DNA of 64,000 bases from Emticicia oligotrophica DSM 17448 (GTDB taxonomy: Bacteria; Bacteroidota; Bacteroidia; Cytophagales; Spirosomataceae). Made by a program: the position numbers and the translations under genes. Within the stretch, counting starts at the first letter, position 1; each line of letters begins with the position of its first letter. The stretch lies in assembly GCF_000263195.1 (NCBI RefSeq), contig NC_018748.1, positions 4,712,001 to 4,776,000 on the forward strand. Reading direction: 5' to 3'. The notes beneath the pieces were generated by a model. It had not been told where the DNA came from. It was given only the letters and a program-made list of their open reading frames with translations, and made no database searches. Shown here one piece after another: positions 1-7,408 of the stretch.

Positions 1-1
1 T

Positions 2-856
2 AGCTATCCATCGGCAGTGAATGTTGCAGGTGTGGTGGGAGGAATGGAGTATCCAGGAATTGTATTCTGTGATTATCGAGATAAAAATGAAAGCCTTTGG
101 GGAGTAACCGACCATGAATTTGGGCATAATTGGTTTCCAATGATTGTGGGCAGCAATGAGCGTAAATATGCTTGGATGGATGAAGGCTTTAATACTTTTA
201 TCAATTCACTTTCTACGAAAAACTTTAATAATGGTGAATATTATAGCCCAGAGAATGTACGACAAATGACCCCTTATTATTATGAACGTGACCCAATTAT
301 GAATATTCCTGACGTGGTTCAAGATAATAACTTAGGAATTGCCGCCTATATGAAGCCTGGTTATGGACTAACAATGTTAAGAGAGGTGATATTAGGTGAA
401 AAACGTTTTGATTATGCATTTAAGGAATATGTCAATCGTTGGGCATTTAAGCACCCTACTCCTTTTGATTTTTTCCGAACCATAGAAGATGCTGCGGGTG
501 AAGATTTAAGTTGGTTTTGGAAAGGTTGGTTTATTTATGATTGGAAAATTGACCAAGGAGTGAAAGATGTCAACTATATTCAGCAAGACCCTAATAAAGG
601 CTCGGTAATCACAATAGAAAATTTAGAAAAGCTACCCATGCCTGTAACCATTGAAATTAGAGAATCTAATGGAACGAATAAACGCGTGGAATTACCTTAT
701 GAAATTTGGCAAAGAGGCAGCACTTGGAGTTTTAAATATGATTCTAAATCTGCGATTGAATCAATCATAATTGACCCTGATAATAAGCTACCAGATGTTA
801 ACCCAAGAAACAATCAATGGAAACCATCGAAGTTAACTGCCCCTCAACCTAACTAA
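2..856 (+). CDS. M1-family metallopeptidase, C-terminal part (5' end outside window)
   Basis: The reading frame is open to the window's left edge, so this is the C-terminal part of a longer protein; the GTG at 17 is internal. It shows GGMEYPG, a variant of the M1 exopeptidase GxMEN motif, then HEFGHNW and, 18 residues later, the Glu of W-M-D-E-G-F: the HExxH-X18-E zinc site of gluzincin aminopeptidases. A Tyr in the A-A-Y-M-K-P-G-Y segment is where M1 enzymes place their catalytic Tyr. The role is removal of N-terminal residues from peptides. Location cannot be judged because the N-terminus is missing, though many Bacteroidota homologues are exported. It converges on folB with a 1-nt gap and no visible terminator. 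Confidence 0.93.
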   Translation, partial: SYPSAVNVAGVVGGMEYPGIVFCDYRDKNESLWGVTDHEFGHNWFPMIVGSNERKYAWMDEGFNTFINSLSTKNFNNGEYYSPENVRQMTPYYYERDPIMNIPDVVQDNNLGIAAYMKPGYGLTMLREVILGEKRFDYAFKEYVNRWAFKHPTPFDFFRTIEDAAGEDLSWFWKGWFIYDWKIDQGVKDVNYIQQDPNKGSVITIENLEKLPMPVTIEIRESNGTNKRVELPYEIWQRGSTWSFKYDSKSAIESIIIDPDNKLPDVNPRNNQWKPSKLTAPQPN

Positions 857-857
857 T

Positions 858-1211
858 TTAAGGCACTGAAATCGTAACTTTAGAACGATGACAAATACCT
901 CCTAAAGGAGGATTAAATTTCGATACATTTACGGTTACCCCTTCAATGTGTGGAAATTGTAATCTTATAGATTCTATAATTTTATAAGCAATATGCTCCA
1001 ATAGCCGATGTTTTTCTTGCATGACATCGGCTATTATTCTATACACTTCTTCATAATTTACTGTTAGTTTTAGCTTATCTTCTTGTGCAGCTTTGCTTAA
1101 ATCGGCAGTAATTGCAATATCAATTGAAAATTTACTACCAATTTTCTGTTCTTCATCATAATAACCATGATAGGCAAAAAACTCTAATCCTTCGAGTGAA
1201 ATTACTCCCAT
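858..1211 (-). CDS. folB: Dihydroneopterin aldolase FolB
   Basis: A 117-aa protein of normal FolB length. It begins with the family signature I-S-L-E-G-L-E-F-F-A-Y-H-G-Y-Y followed by E-E-Q-K-I-G; these strands contain the Tyr/His region that binds the pterin. The conserved V-N-Y-E-E-V-Y, H-R-L-L-E-H-I-A and C-terminal K-F-N-P-P-L-G-G stretches are all present, with Glu and Lys in the expected active-site positions. It converts 7,8-dihydroneopterin to 6-hydroxymethyl-dihydropterin and glycolaldehyde in cytosolic folate synthesis. It lies downstream of the DivIVA-like gene on the same strand, but a hairpin terminator in the 89-nt gap suggests separate transcription. No other folate gene is nearby. 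Confidence 0.93.
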   Translation of the reverse strand: MGVISLEGLEFFAYHGYYDEEQKIGSKFSIDIAITADLSKAAQEDKLKLTVNYEEVYRIIADVMQEKHRLLEHIAYKIIESIRLQFPHIEGVTVNVSKFNPPLGGICHRSKVTISVP

Positions 1212-1253
1212 ATAAATATAAAAAATTAAAAATCAATTATTGGCAAAATAAAA

Positions 1254-1280
1254 GAGGTTCAAGCTAAATACCTGAACCTC
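1254..1280 (-). terminator. Hairpin terminator of the DivIVA-HhH gene
   Basis: GAGGTTCA (1254-1261) pairs with TGAACCTC (1273-1280). Read on the minus strand the stem is followed by a T-rich tract (TTTTATTTT). It lies just after the DivIVA-like stop codon and before folB. Confidence 0.65.
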
Positions 1281-1300
1281 CAAAAAATAAATATTTTGAA

Positions 1301-2887
1301 TCATATATTATCAAAAAAAGAACCGCCCTCTCCTTTTCCAATAATATCGTTTACGGTTGGTAAAGGCGAGGTATCTTTTGTTTGAGCATCACCTTTTTCA
1401 ACCATTGCTTTTCTAATAGCTGCTTTTACTTTATTAACCTTTTCTAACATATCCTCTGTAATGGAATCAAGGTTGTTTTCAGAAATTTTGTTATTACTAG
1501 CAGCATTTATCGACTGAATAACCGACTTCAATGATTCATCAATATCCGCAGCTTTTGTTTCTGGTTCTACATCCTCTACTTTGGCTAAAGGAGTTTCATC
1601 TACTTCTTCTTCAATATCCTCTTCCTTAGGTTTACGGCCACCCATCAAATAGAACTTCAATGCTTCTAAATCTTCCCAACGTCCCTCCGCAGCTAGTTTT
1701 GCTTGCTGTGTCCATGTACTTGGATCGTGCATAGCAAACTGTGGTCCAGCTTTATCTAAGATTTCTTGAATTTTATAAACTGGAGTAGTAGCTAAATCAC
1801 GAAATGTAAAGATTCCAGCATCCAACAAAAGCATTGCTATTTTAGGGCCAATTCCTTCAATAATTTCAAGTTCATCTTCTTTTGGTGCAGCCGCCTTACG
1901 ACTCAGGTTTTCTTCAAATTCTTCGGCACTCATTCTATTGGCTGAAGAGGCAATTATCGTAGTAGTTATTTCGGGTTCTTCAACGAGCACCTCCATTTCT
2001 TCAACTGAAGATTCTTCTTCAATATTAGGTATTTCAGCAACTAATTCTTCCTCATTAGACTTATTTTCCTCTTCAAATTCCCCTACTGAATTTTCCATTT
2101 CAAGGTTTTCTATATCCTCCTCTTCTTCTAATTCAGTACTCGAATGCTCTACGATATCTTCTTCTGCTATAACTTCTTTTTCTAAATCTTGGCTGTCTAA
2201 GGTCTCTATTTCATCGCTTACTACTTCTTCTTCAGATAGAATATCTTCAAAAAGAATAGTTGAATTAGCTTTAACCTCGTGTTTTTCATCAACTATGTGG
2301 GCAGCTTCAATGCTTTCTCCAGTCAACAAAGTAGTAGCCTCTTTGAATTTTTCTTCAACACCTTCCTTATCAAATTTATCTTCAAATCGTTGAACATGCT
2401 CCAAAGTTGCATTTGAAAGCGTACGCATTTGGACTAAAAGATTAGTTTTATATTGGTCCATGGCTTTGAAATCACGTTCCAATATTCTTACTTCTCCTAA
2501 AACATCTTCTTTGATATATTTTGCTTTACTTTCAGCTTGACGAATGATTTCATTCGCTTTGTTTTGAGCATCCAATAATAACTTTTCTCCTTGTAACTTA
2601 GCATCTTGAAGGTACTTATCAGCCTGTTGATTAGCCTGTTCAGTAATCATTGTGCTTGTATCTTCTGCAGTTTTAAGCGTCTTAAAAAGGGTCATTTCAA
2701 TTTCTCTCAACTTGTTAGCCTCTTTTTCCGCTATTTCCAACTGCATTCTGAGCATTTTACTTTCGTTCAATACTCTCTCCCATTCCTGTGAAATATTCAT
2801 TAAAAAGCTATCAACTTCTTCGATATTATATCCTCTAAAGGTTTTTTCGAATTCGTGTTGGCGTATTTCGAGGGGTGTAATCTTCAT
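1301..2887 (-). CDS. DivIVA-domain protein with acidic linker and C-terminal helix-hairpin-helix module
   Basis: 528 aa. Residues 1-40 match the DivIVA membrane-binding N-terminus (I-T-P-L-E-I-R-Q-H-E-F, then G-Y-N-I-E-E-V-D-S-F-L). A long coiled coil follows to about residue 180, as in DivIVA/GpsB proteins that mark curved membrane or recruit division and wall enzymes. Residues about 210-305 are a very acidic low-complexity linker. Residues about 338-418 form a helix-hairpin-helix module (E-I-I-E-G-I-G-P-K-I, then L-D-A-G-I-F-T-F) like that fused to some Bacteroidota ribosomal-L21-type and DUF4332 proteins; it usually binds DNA or RNA. The tail is charged. The combination suggests a cytoplasmic scaffold linking a coiled coil to nucleic acid, but that is inference. 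The start ATG at 2887 gives the complete DivIVA motif. Confidence 0.8.
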   Translation of the reverse strand: MKITPLEIRQHEFEKTFRGYNIEEVDSFLMNISQEWERVLNESKMLRMQLEIAEKEANKLREIEMTLFKTLKTAEDTSTMITEQANQQADKYLQDAKLQGEKLLLDAQNKANEIIRQAESKAKYIKEDVLGEVRILERDFKAMDQYKTNLLVQMRTLSNATLEHVQRFEDKFDKEGVEEKFKEATTLLTGESIEAAHIVDEKHEVKANSTILFEDILSEEEVVSDEIETLDSQDLEKEVIAEEDIVEHSSTELEEEEDIENLEMENSVGEFEEENKSNEEELVAEIPNIEEESSVEEMEVLVEEPEITTTIIASSANRMSAEEFEENLSRKAAAPKEDELEIIEGIGPKIAMLLLDAGIFTFRDLATTPVYKIQEILDKAGPQFAMHDPSTWTQQAKLAAEGRWEDLEALKFYLMGGRKPKEEDIEEEVDETPLAKVEDVEPETKAADIDESLKSVIQSINAASNNKISENNLDSITEDMLEKVNKVKAAIRKAMVEKGDAQTKDTSPLPTVNDIIGKGEGGSFFDNI

Positions 2888-3076
2888 TTTAAAAATGTTT
2901 TAGGAAATTCTGAAACGTTTTCTGACAATGGAGCGGCAAATCGCACTATTAAATTGTTAAACTTTTTTTCAACAATTAGAACGAATACCAGTGTGTATAT
3001 CAGCAAAAGTAACAAAAAAAGTATGCTTATTTATATTTTTATTTGGTTATTTATCTAAAAAAATGATACAATTTTA

Positions 3077-3988
3077 TCAAATTTCATCAATTAACTGCCA
3101 AACCGAGATAGTTCTGTCATCGCTGCAAGATACAATTTGTTCATGATAATCTGACCATAACACTTTATTTACTGAAGTTCCATGACCTGCATGACGTGCA
3201 CGGTCAATTACCTTGAGAAGTTTAAAGCTATGTGCATCCCATACTTTGACAGATTTGTCCATACTACACGTAACAAATCTCTTGCCATCTGGGCTATAAT
3301 CAATAGAATTTATTGCAAAAGTATGAGCAACTATTTCATTTTCGAGTTTGTAAGCATTTTCTGAATCCCAAATTTTAAGTCTTGCATCTCTGCTACCTGA
3401 AAGTAAAAAACGAAAATCTGGGGAAAATTTTAAGGCAAATACCGAATTTGTGTGGGCTAAAATTACATTTTTTAATTCAAACGACAATAAATCAAATATT
3501 TTGATGGTATTATCACTATAACCAGCCACCAGTTCACGTTCAACAGGATTTATTGCTAAACATCTAACGCTATTTTCTGAAGCTTTTATATGTTTTTTAA
3601 ATTTAAACTCATTTGTATCAATGACAGAAATTACGCCATCGCCACCTGCAATAAATGCCTGATTTTGATAAATTTTTATATCGAAGTAATTGGTTGGTAC
3701 TAACTTCAACGAAGTTACTTCTTTTTTAGTGTCAATATCAATTATATGTAATCCTTCTGAATTTTCAATAACCCAAATTTGGTTATTTTCTGGTTGATAC
3801 GCCATTGCATATATAGAATGCCCCACTCTCGCTATTAATTCACCAACATCTGGCTTTTGAAGATTCCAACGAACAATAAATCCATCTCCTCCTGCGGAAA
3901 AAAAACGATGCTTTTCTCCCGACCTTTCAAGCGTATATATACAATCTCTGTGCCCTGAAAATGTATCTAATTTTTCAACTTTTAGCAT
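3077..3988 (-). CDS. WD40-repeat beta-propeller protein
   Basis: 303 aa made almost entirely of WD40 blades. The clearest repeats end in S-G-S-R-D-A-R-L-K-I-W-D, T-C-S-M-D-K-S-V-K-V-W-D and C-S-D-D-R-T-I-S-V-W-Q; weaker ones end in A-G-Y-S-D-N-T-I-K-I-F-D and G-D-G-F-I-V-R-W-N. The length fits one seven-bladed propeller. There is no signal peptide or membrane segment, so it is probably cytoplasmic. WD40 propellers are protein-interaction platforms and no partner can be named. It is a single gene reading away from the cupin gene at 4129. The start at 3988 gives a complete first blade. Confidence 0.88.
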   Translation of the reverse strand: MLKVEKLDTFSGHRDCIYTLERSGEKHRFFSAGGDGFIVRWNLQKPDVGELIARVGHSIYAMAYQPENNQIWVIENSEGLHIIDIDTKKEVTSLKLVPTNYFDIKIYQNQAFIAGGDGVISVIDTNEFKFKKHIKASENSVRCLAINPVERELVAGYSDNTIKIFDLLSFELKNVILAHTNSVFALKFSPDFRFLLSGSRDARLKIWDSENAYKLENEIVAHTFAINSIDYSPDGKRFVTCSMDKSVKVWDAHSFKLLKVIDRARHAGHGTSVNKVLWSDYHEQIVSCSDDRTISVWQLIDEI

Positions 3989-4128
3989 GTTTTTTGTAAA
4001 TCAAGAAAAAAAACAGAATATAAATAACTATTAATAGTACTTTTTTTATTTATTTATCAATTAAATGATGAAAATACTAAATTTACCTGTAAAATTAATT
4101 TATTAAACCTTCAATAATAATACAGTCC

Positions 4129-4638
4129 ATGAAATTTTCAGCTGAAACAGAGAAATCCGTAGTTTTTGCCAATGTAGAAAAGGAGATTAAAGACTTGGGA
4201 TTTAATATAGACAAACAAGACCAAACTAGACCTTGGGGCGGTTTTTTCGTGCTTGATGAATCACAAGCACCTAAATTTATTGAGACTTATTTCCCTCATT
4301 TATCTGTAAGTGATTTTGGGGAGGGACGTAAGTTAAGTCCAAAAATTTTAGTTGTTGCACCTAATAAGCGTTTATCATGGCAATACCATTTTCGTAGAGC
4401 AGAGATATGGAAAGTTGTAGGTGGAACTGCTGGAGTTGTAACTAGCGAAACTGATGAAGAAAACGAACTTCAAACTTTGGCTTTAGGAACTATCATAAAT
4501 CTGAAACAGGGAGAAAGACATCGCCTCATTGGGCTTAATGGATGGGGAATTATTGCCGAAATTTGGCAACATACCGACCCTCAAAATCCATCAGATGAAG
4601 ATGATATTGTGAGAGTTCAAGACGATTTTGGTAGATAA
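4129..4638 (+). CDS. Cupin protein related to type II mannose-6-phosphate isomerase C-terminal domain
   Basis: 169 aa. It contains R-P-W-G-G-F-F-V-L, a conserved L-S-P-K-I-L-V-V-A-P-N-K-R-L-S-W-Q-Y-H block, R-R-A-E-I-W-K-V-V-G-G and G-E-R-H-R-L-I-G: the cupin metal-binding arrangement of the C-terminal isomerase domain of ManC/AlgA-type proteins. The nucleotidyltransferase half of those bifunctional proteins is absent. Bacteroidota homologues are often labelled phosphoheptose isomerase, but the fold is that of a phosphomannose isomerase cupin. It could supply fructose-6-P/mannose-6-P conversion for the GDP-mannose used by Gmd in this window; that link is inference. It is monocistronic, with the DinB-like gene converging 13 nt downstream. 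Confidence 0.78.
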   Translation: MKFSAETEKSVVFANVEKEIKDLGFNIDKQDQTRPWGGFFVLDESQAPKFIETYFPHLSVSDFGEGRKLSPKILVVAPNKRLSWQYHFRRAEIWKVVGGTAGVVTSETDEENELQTLALGTIINLKQGERHRLIGLNGWGIIAEIWQHTDPQNPSDEDDIVRVQDDFGR

Positions 4639-4651
4639 ACCCTTATAAATA

Positions 4652-5092
4652 CTATTTTATCAACCTACGATGGTAATTAATTTGTCCGAGATGATAATTT
4701 AGATGACTCAGTAAATGTATCAAGAAGAATTCATTTGAATTTAGCCCACCTTGAAATTCCTCTGTATGATTTTTAGCTAATAATTCTTCAGAAATATTAG
4801 GTAAAATTGATTTAATCATTTCAATGGTTTGCTCAATTTTTGCGACTAATTCACTTCTTGATACATTTTTTTCAGAAAACTCAGCGACTCTATTTCTAAC
4901 ATAAGCAGTTCCACCTAATTGGTGCCCGACGTAATGATTCAGGTTACCAATTAAGTGTAAACAAAGATTTCCAGCCGAATTATTAATTTCGTTTCTTATT
5001 TCCCAAATTGTATTCTCTTCCACATACGATTCGATTTCTGATTTCAAACGTAAGAGGTCTCTAACGTACAAGGTTTCTAATGAGGCAAGCAT
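4652..5092 (-). CDS. DinB-like four-helix protein (DUF1572/DinB superfamily)
   Basis: 146 aa, mostly helical. It has an L-C-L-H-L-I-G-N-L-N-H-Y-V-G segment and a C-terminal I-H-L-L-S-H-L-N-Y-H-L-G-Q-I-N-Y-H segment. Histidines at these positions form the metal-binding triad of DinB/YfiT-like proteins. The family includes thiol-dependent transferases using bacillithiol or mycothiol, which is suggestive because a bacillithiol-system protein (YtxJ) is encoded at 22.7 kb; the substrate is unknown. It is followed at 34 nt by a GNAT gene on the same strand. Confidence 0.75.
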   Translation of the reverse strand: MLASLETLYVRDLLRLKSEIESYVEENTIWEIRNEINNSAGNLCLHLIGNLNHYVGHQLGGTAYVRNRVAEFSEKNVSRSELVAKIEQTIEMIKSILPNISEELLAKNHTEEFQGGLNSNEFFLIHLLSHLNYHLGQINYHRRLIK

Positions 5093-5126
5093 AATTATAT
5101 GGTTTATTAAAAAAACTGCATAGAAT

Positions 5127-5534
5127 CTAGAGAATTAACTCCATTTCTATATAATCTTTATCGTTTTTCCTTGTAATTTCTGAGCAAATATTAAAACCAA
5201 ATTTTTCATAAAATGAAATTGCAGATAACCTCGCACTACATGTTAATCGTTCGATATTATGCTTTGTAGCTTCATTAATCAAATGATTAAGAATTTTTGA
5301 GCCATACCCTTTTCCTTGTTGAGCTTCATCAGTAGCAAATTTTCTAAAATGTCCTGCTTTTCCGTCAATAAAAAGTGAAATCACAGAAACTAATGTATTA
5401 TCTACGAATAATCCATAATGAATCCCTTCATCATCTTGCGGTAGTATTACAAACTCAAGAGGCTTATTAGGCCACATAGTTTTATGTCTAGTTGGCCAAG
5501 TCTCAGCCGCCGTGATTTCCTTTATTTCAATCAT
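5127..5534 (-). CDS. GNAT-family N-acetyltransferase
   Basis: 135 aa. The acetyl-CoA-binding motif A is visible as R-K-F-A-T-D-E-A-Q-Q-G-K-G-Y-G-S-K-I-L (Q-x-x-G-x-G/A), followed by a helix, a strand (L-T-C-S-A-R-L) and A-I-S-F-Y-E-K-F-G-F, the motif B region of GNAT enzymes. It transfers an acetyl group from acetyl-CoA to an unidentified amine. It lies between the M48 protease gene (8 nt upstream on the same strand) and the DinB-like gene, and is probably co-transcribed with both. Confidence 0.88.
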   Translation of the reverse strand: MIEIKEITAAETWPTRHKTMWPNKPLEFVILPQDDEGIHYGLFVDNTLVSVISLFIDGKAGHFRKFATDEAQQGKGYGSKILNHLINEATKHNIERLTCSARLSAISFYEKFGFNICSEITRKNDKDYIEMELIL

Positions 5535-5542
5535 TATTTTAA

Positions 5543-6379
5543 TTATTTAGAACGCCCACTATATGCTTGATAATACTTCATAGCTTGTGGCAACTGTTTT
5601 TCCAAATCCGCAATACGAACTTCATCTGCTGGGTGAGTAGAAAGCAATTTAGGCGGTTTTTGAGACTTAGCTCCTGCCGCTGCCATTCTTTTCCAAAAAT
5701 CAACTGCATTTTGTGGATTATAACCAGCCATTGACATAAAAATTAGTCCAAGTTTATCTGCTTCAGATTCCTGACGACGACTATTAGGTAAAACAAATCC
5801 AAGTTGCCCTCCTACGCCTAACACTTGTCCAACAATATCCATAACCTGCTGATTTCCGGTGTAAACACCTGCCGCAACTGCACCAATTTGGGTTATACCT
5901 TGGGCAGCCATGGCTTCACTTGCACGTTCGCGACCATGGCTTGCAATAGCATGAGCAATTTCATGACCCATTACAACTGCAACACCCGCTTCATCTTTAC
6001 AAACAGGCAAAATACCTGAATAAAAACAAACTTTTCCACCAGGCATGCACCAAGCATTGAGTTCCTTACTTTGTACAAGTTTAAATTCCCATTGATAACC
6101 ATCTATAACTTGGCTATAGTTATTTTGTATTAAGTAGTTTTCAACCGCAGTCTTTATTCTACCTCCAACTCTGGCAATCATTTCGGCATCTTTACTAGAT
6201 GTAATTACTTTTGAAGTATCCATGAAACCCTTGTATTCTGCAAAACTCATGGACATCATTTGCTCATTAGAAACCAAACCAACAAATTGCTTTCTGCCAG
6301 TTAATGGTACACGTTGACAAGACCAAATAATTAATATGAATATGATTGCTCCAATGGAAGATTTAAAAAAAGTTTTCAT
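5543..6379 (-). CDS. M48-family metalloprotease, predicted lipoprotein
   Basis: 278 aa. The N-terminus has a hydrophobic segment ending in L-I-I-W-S-C (Cys21), a plausible lipobox, so it is probably anchored in the envelope facing the periplasm. The zinc site is H139-E-I-A-H143 with the third ligand in E204-S-E-A-D, the Ste24/HtpX/BepA-type arrangement. The conserved N-A-W-C-M-P-G-G-K motif before the active site is typical of the LoiP/BepA branch, which degrades misfolded outer-membrane proteins. It has no C-terminal TPR domain, so it resembles LoiP/YcaL more than BepA. It heads the GNAT-DinB gene set. Confidence 0.9.
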   Translation of the reverse strand: MKTFFKSSIGAIIFILIIWSCQRVPLTGRKQFVGLVSNEQMMSMSFAEYKGFMDTSKVITSSKDAEMIARVGGRIKTAVENYLIQNNYSQVIDGYQWEFKLVQSKELNAWCMPGGKVCFYSGILPVCKDEAGVAVVMGHEIAHAIASHGRERASEAMAAQGITQIGAVAAGVYTGNQQVMDIVGQVLGVGGQLGFVLPNSRRQESEADKLGLIFMSMAGYNPQNAVDFWKRMAAAGAKSQKPPKLLSTHPADEVRIADLEKQLPQAMKYYQAYSGRSK

Positions 6380-6595
6380 TACTTATTTCAGTTAAATTTT
6401 ACTTTTAGACGATTTATCCAATTTAAATATTACAAAATCAGGTAATTATTTTACAAATAAAGTAAAAATTTATGCCAACAGTTGGGTGCGTACAAAAAAT
6501 TAATTATCTATTTTTGTAAATGTAATTGTACTTTAATTGTACAAATATTATTATTTCCCCCGAAAATCTTTCTTCAATTTATAGAATATTTTTTC

Positions 6596-7207
6596 ATGAA
6601 AATCATAGCAATTGGCCGTAATTACGCCGAACACATCAAAGAATTAAACAACGAACGTCCAGACGAGCCAGTAATTTTTACAAAGCCAGAAACTGCCATT
6701 TTACGAGATGGTGAGCCATTTTTCTATCCTGATTTTTCCAACGACATTCATCATGAAGTAGAAATTATTGTAAAAATAAGTAAAATGGGAAAGAATATTG
6801 AGGATAAGTTTGCCCATAAATATTATGATGAAATAGGCATTGGCATTGATTTTACAGCAAGAGATATTCAATCTAAGTTAAAATCAAAGGGTTTGCCTTG
6901 GGATTTAGCTAAGGGTTTCAATGGCTCCGCTCCTATTTCAAGTTTTGTTCCAAAAACAAAATACGCTGATTTGAAAGATTTGAACTTTCACTTAGATGTC
7001 AATGGAGAAATACGACAACAAGGCAATACCTCAATGATGCTTTATCCAATAGATACTATCATCGCTTTTATTTCAAAGTATTTTACCCTAAAAACTGGTG
7101 ATATTATTTTTACTGGTACACCAGCAGGAGTTGGTCCAGTGAAAATTGGAGATAAACTATCTGCTTTTGTTGAGGGTGAAAAAATGCTAGAATTTGAAGT
7201 TAAATAG
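6596..7207 (+). CDS. Fumarylacetoacetate hydrolase (FAH) family protein
   Basis: 203 aa from the ATG at 6596. The open frame extends 38 codons upstream to a TTG, but those residues lack family similarity, whereas M-K-I-I-A-I-G-R-N-Y is the usual FAHD1-type start. Metal ligands appear in H-H-E54-V-E56 and in the downstream G-I-D-F-T-A-R-D-I-Q segment, with K-G-F-N-G-S-A-P-I-S and the C-terminal I-F-T-G-T-P-A-G-V-G-P motif of the FAH fold. The length matches FAHD1/YcgM. Family members act as acylpyruvate hydrolases, oxaloacetate decarboxylases or diketo-acid hydrolases; the substrate cannot be chosen here. A possible -7 box (TATTTTTG, 6509-6516) lies upstream. Confidence 0.9.
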   Translation: MKIIAIGRNYAEHIKELNNERPDEPVIFTKPETAILRDGEPFFYPDFSNDIHHEVEIIVKISKMGKNIEDKFAHKYYDEIGIGIDFTARDIQSKLKSKGLPWDLAKGFNGSAPISSFVPKTKYADLKDLNFHLDVNGEIRQQGNTSMMLYPIDTIIAFISKYFTLKTGDIIFTGTPAGVGPVKIGDKLSAFVEGEKMLEFEVK

Positions 7208-7232
7208 CCTAAACTTATAAATAGGCATTTTT
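7207..7232 (+). terminator. Short hairpin after the FAH-family gene
   Basis: GCCTA (7207-7211) can pair with TAGGC (7222-7226), directly followed by a T run. The stem is short, so support is moderate. Confidence 0.4.
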
Positions 7233-7240
7233 TACGTTAA

Positions 7241-7350
7241 TAGTTTTACTAATTAATCCTCAAAAACTATCGGTTTTGATTGATTAGTAAAACTATTTAG
7301 TCTTTTTATAGTAAAAACATTCATTTCATCTTGAATTATAAAAGACTAAA
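7241..7350. repeat. Two tandem long imperfect palindromes
   Basis: The first hairpin pairs TAGTTTTACTAAT (7241-7253) with ATTAGTAAAACTA (7283-7295) and continues inward as TCAAAA/TTTTGA. The second begins immediately: TTTAGTCTTTTTATA (7296-7310) pairs with TATAAAAGACTAAA (7337-7350) with one bulge. They fill most of the gap between the FAH and M23 genes. They could be terminators, a palindromic repeat family or an mRNA 5' structure. Confidence 0.6.
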
Positions 7351-7408
7351 TTGAACTTAGATTTTATTTAAAATTAAATAATTTACACCCACAAGGGTTA
7401 TTAGTGCC

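Noticed and set aside
1938-2393. 151-codon Ser-rich frame on the plus strand
   Set aside because: It is the mirror of the Glu-rich linker of the DivIVA-HhH protein (GAA/GAG codons read as TTC/TCT on the other strand); no independent coding evidence.
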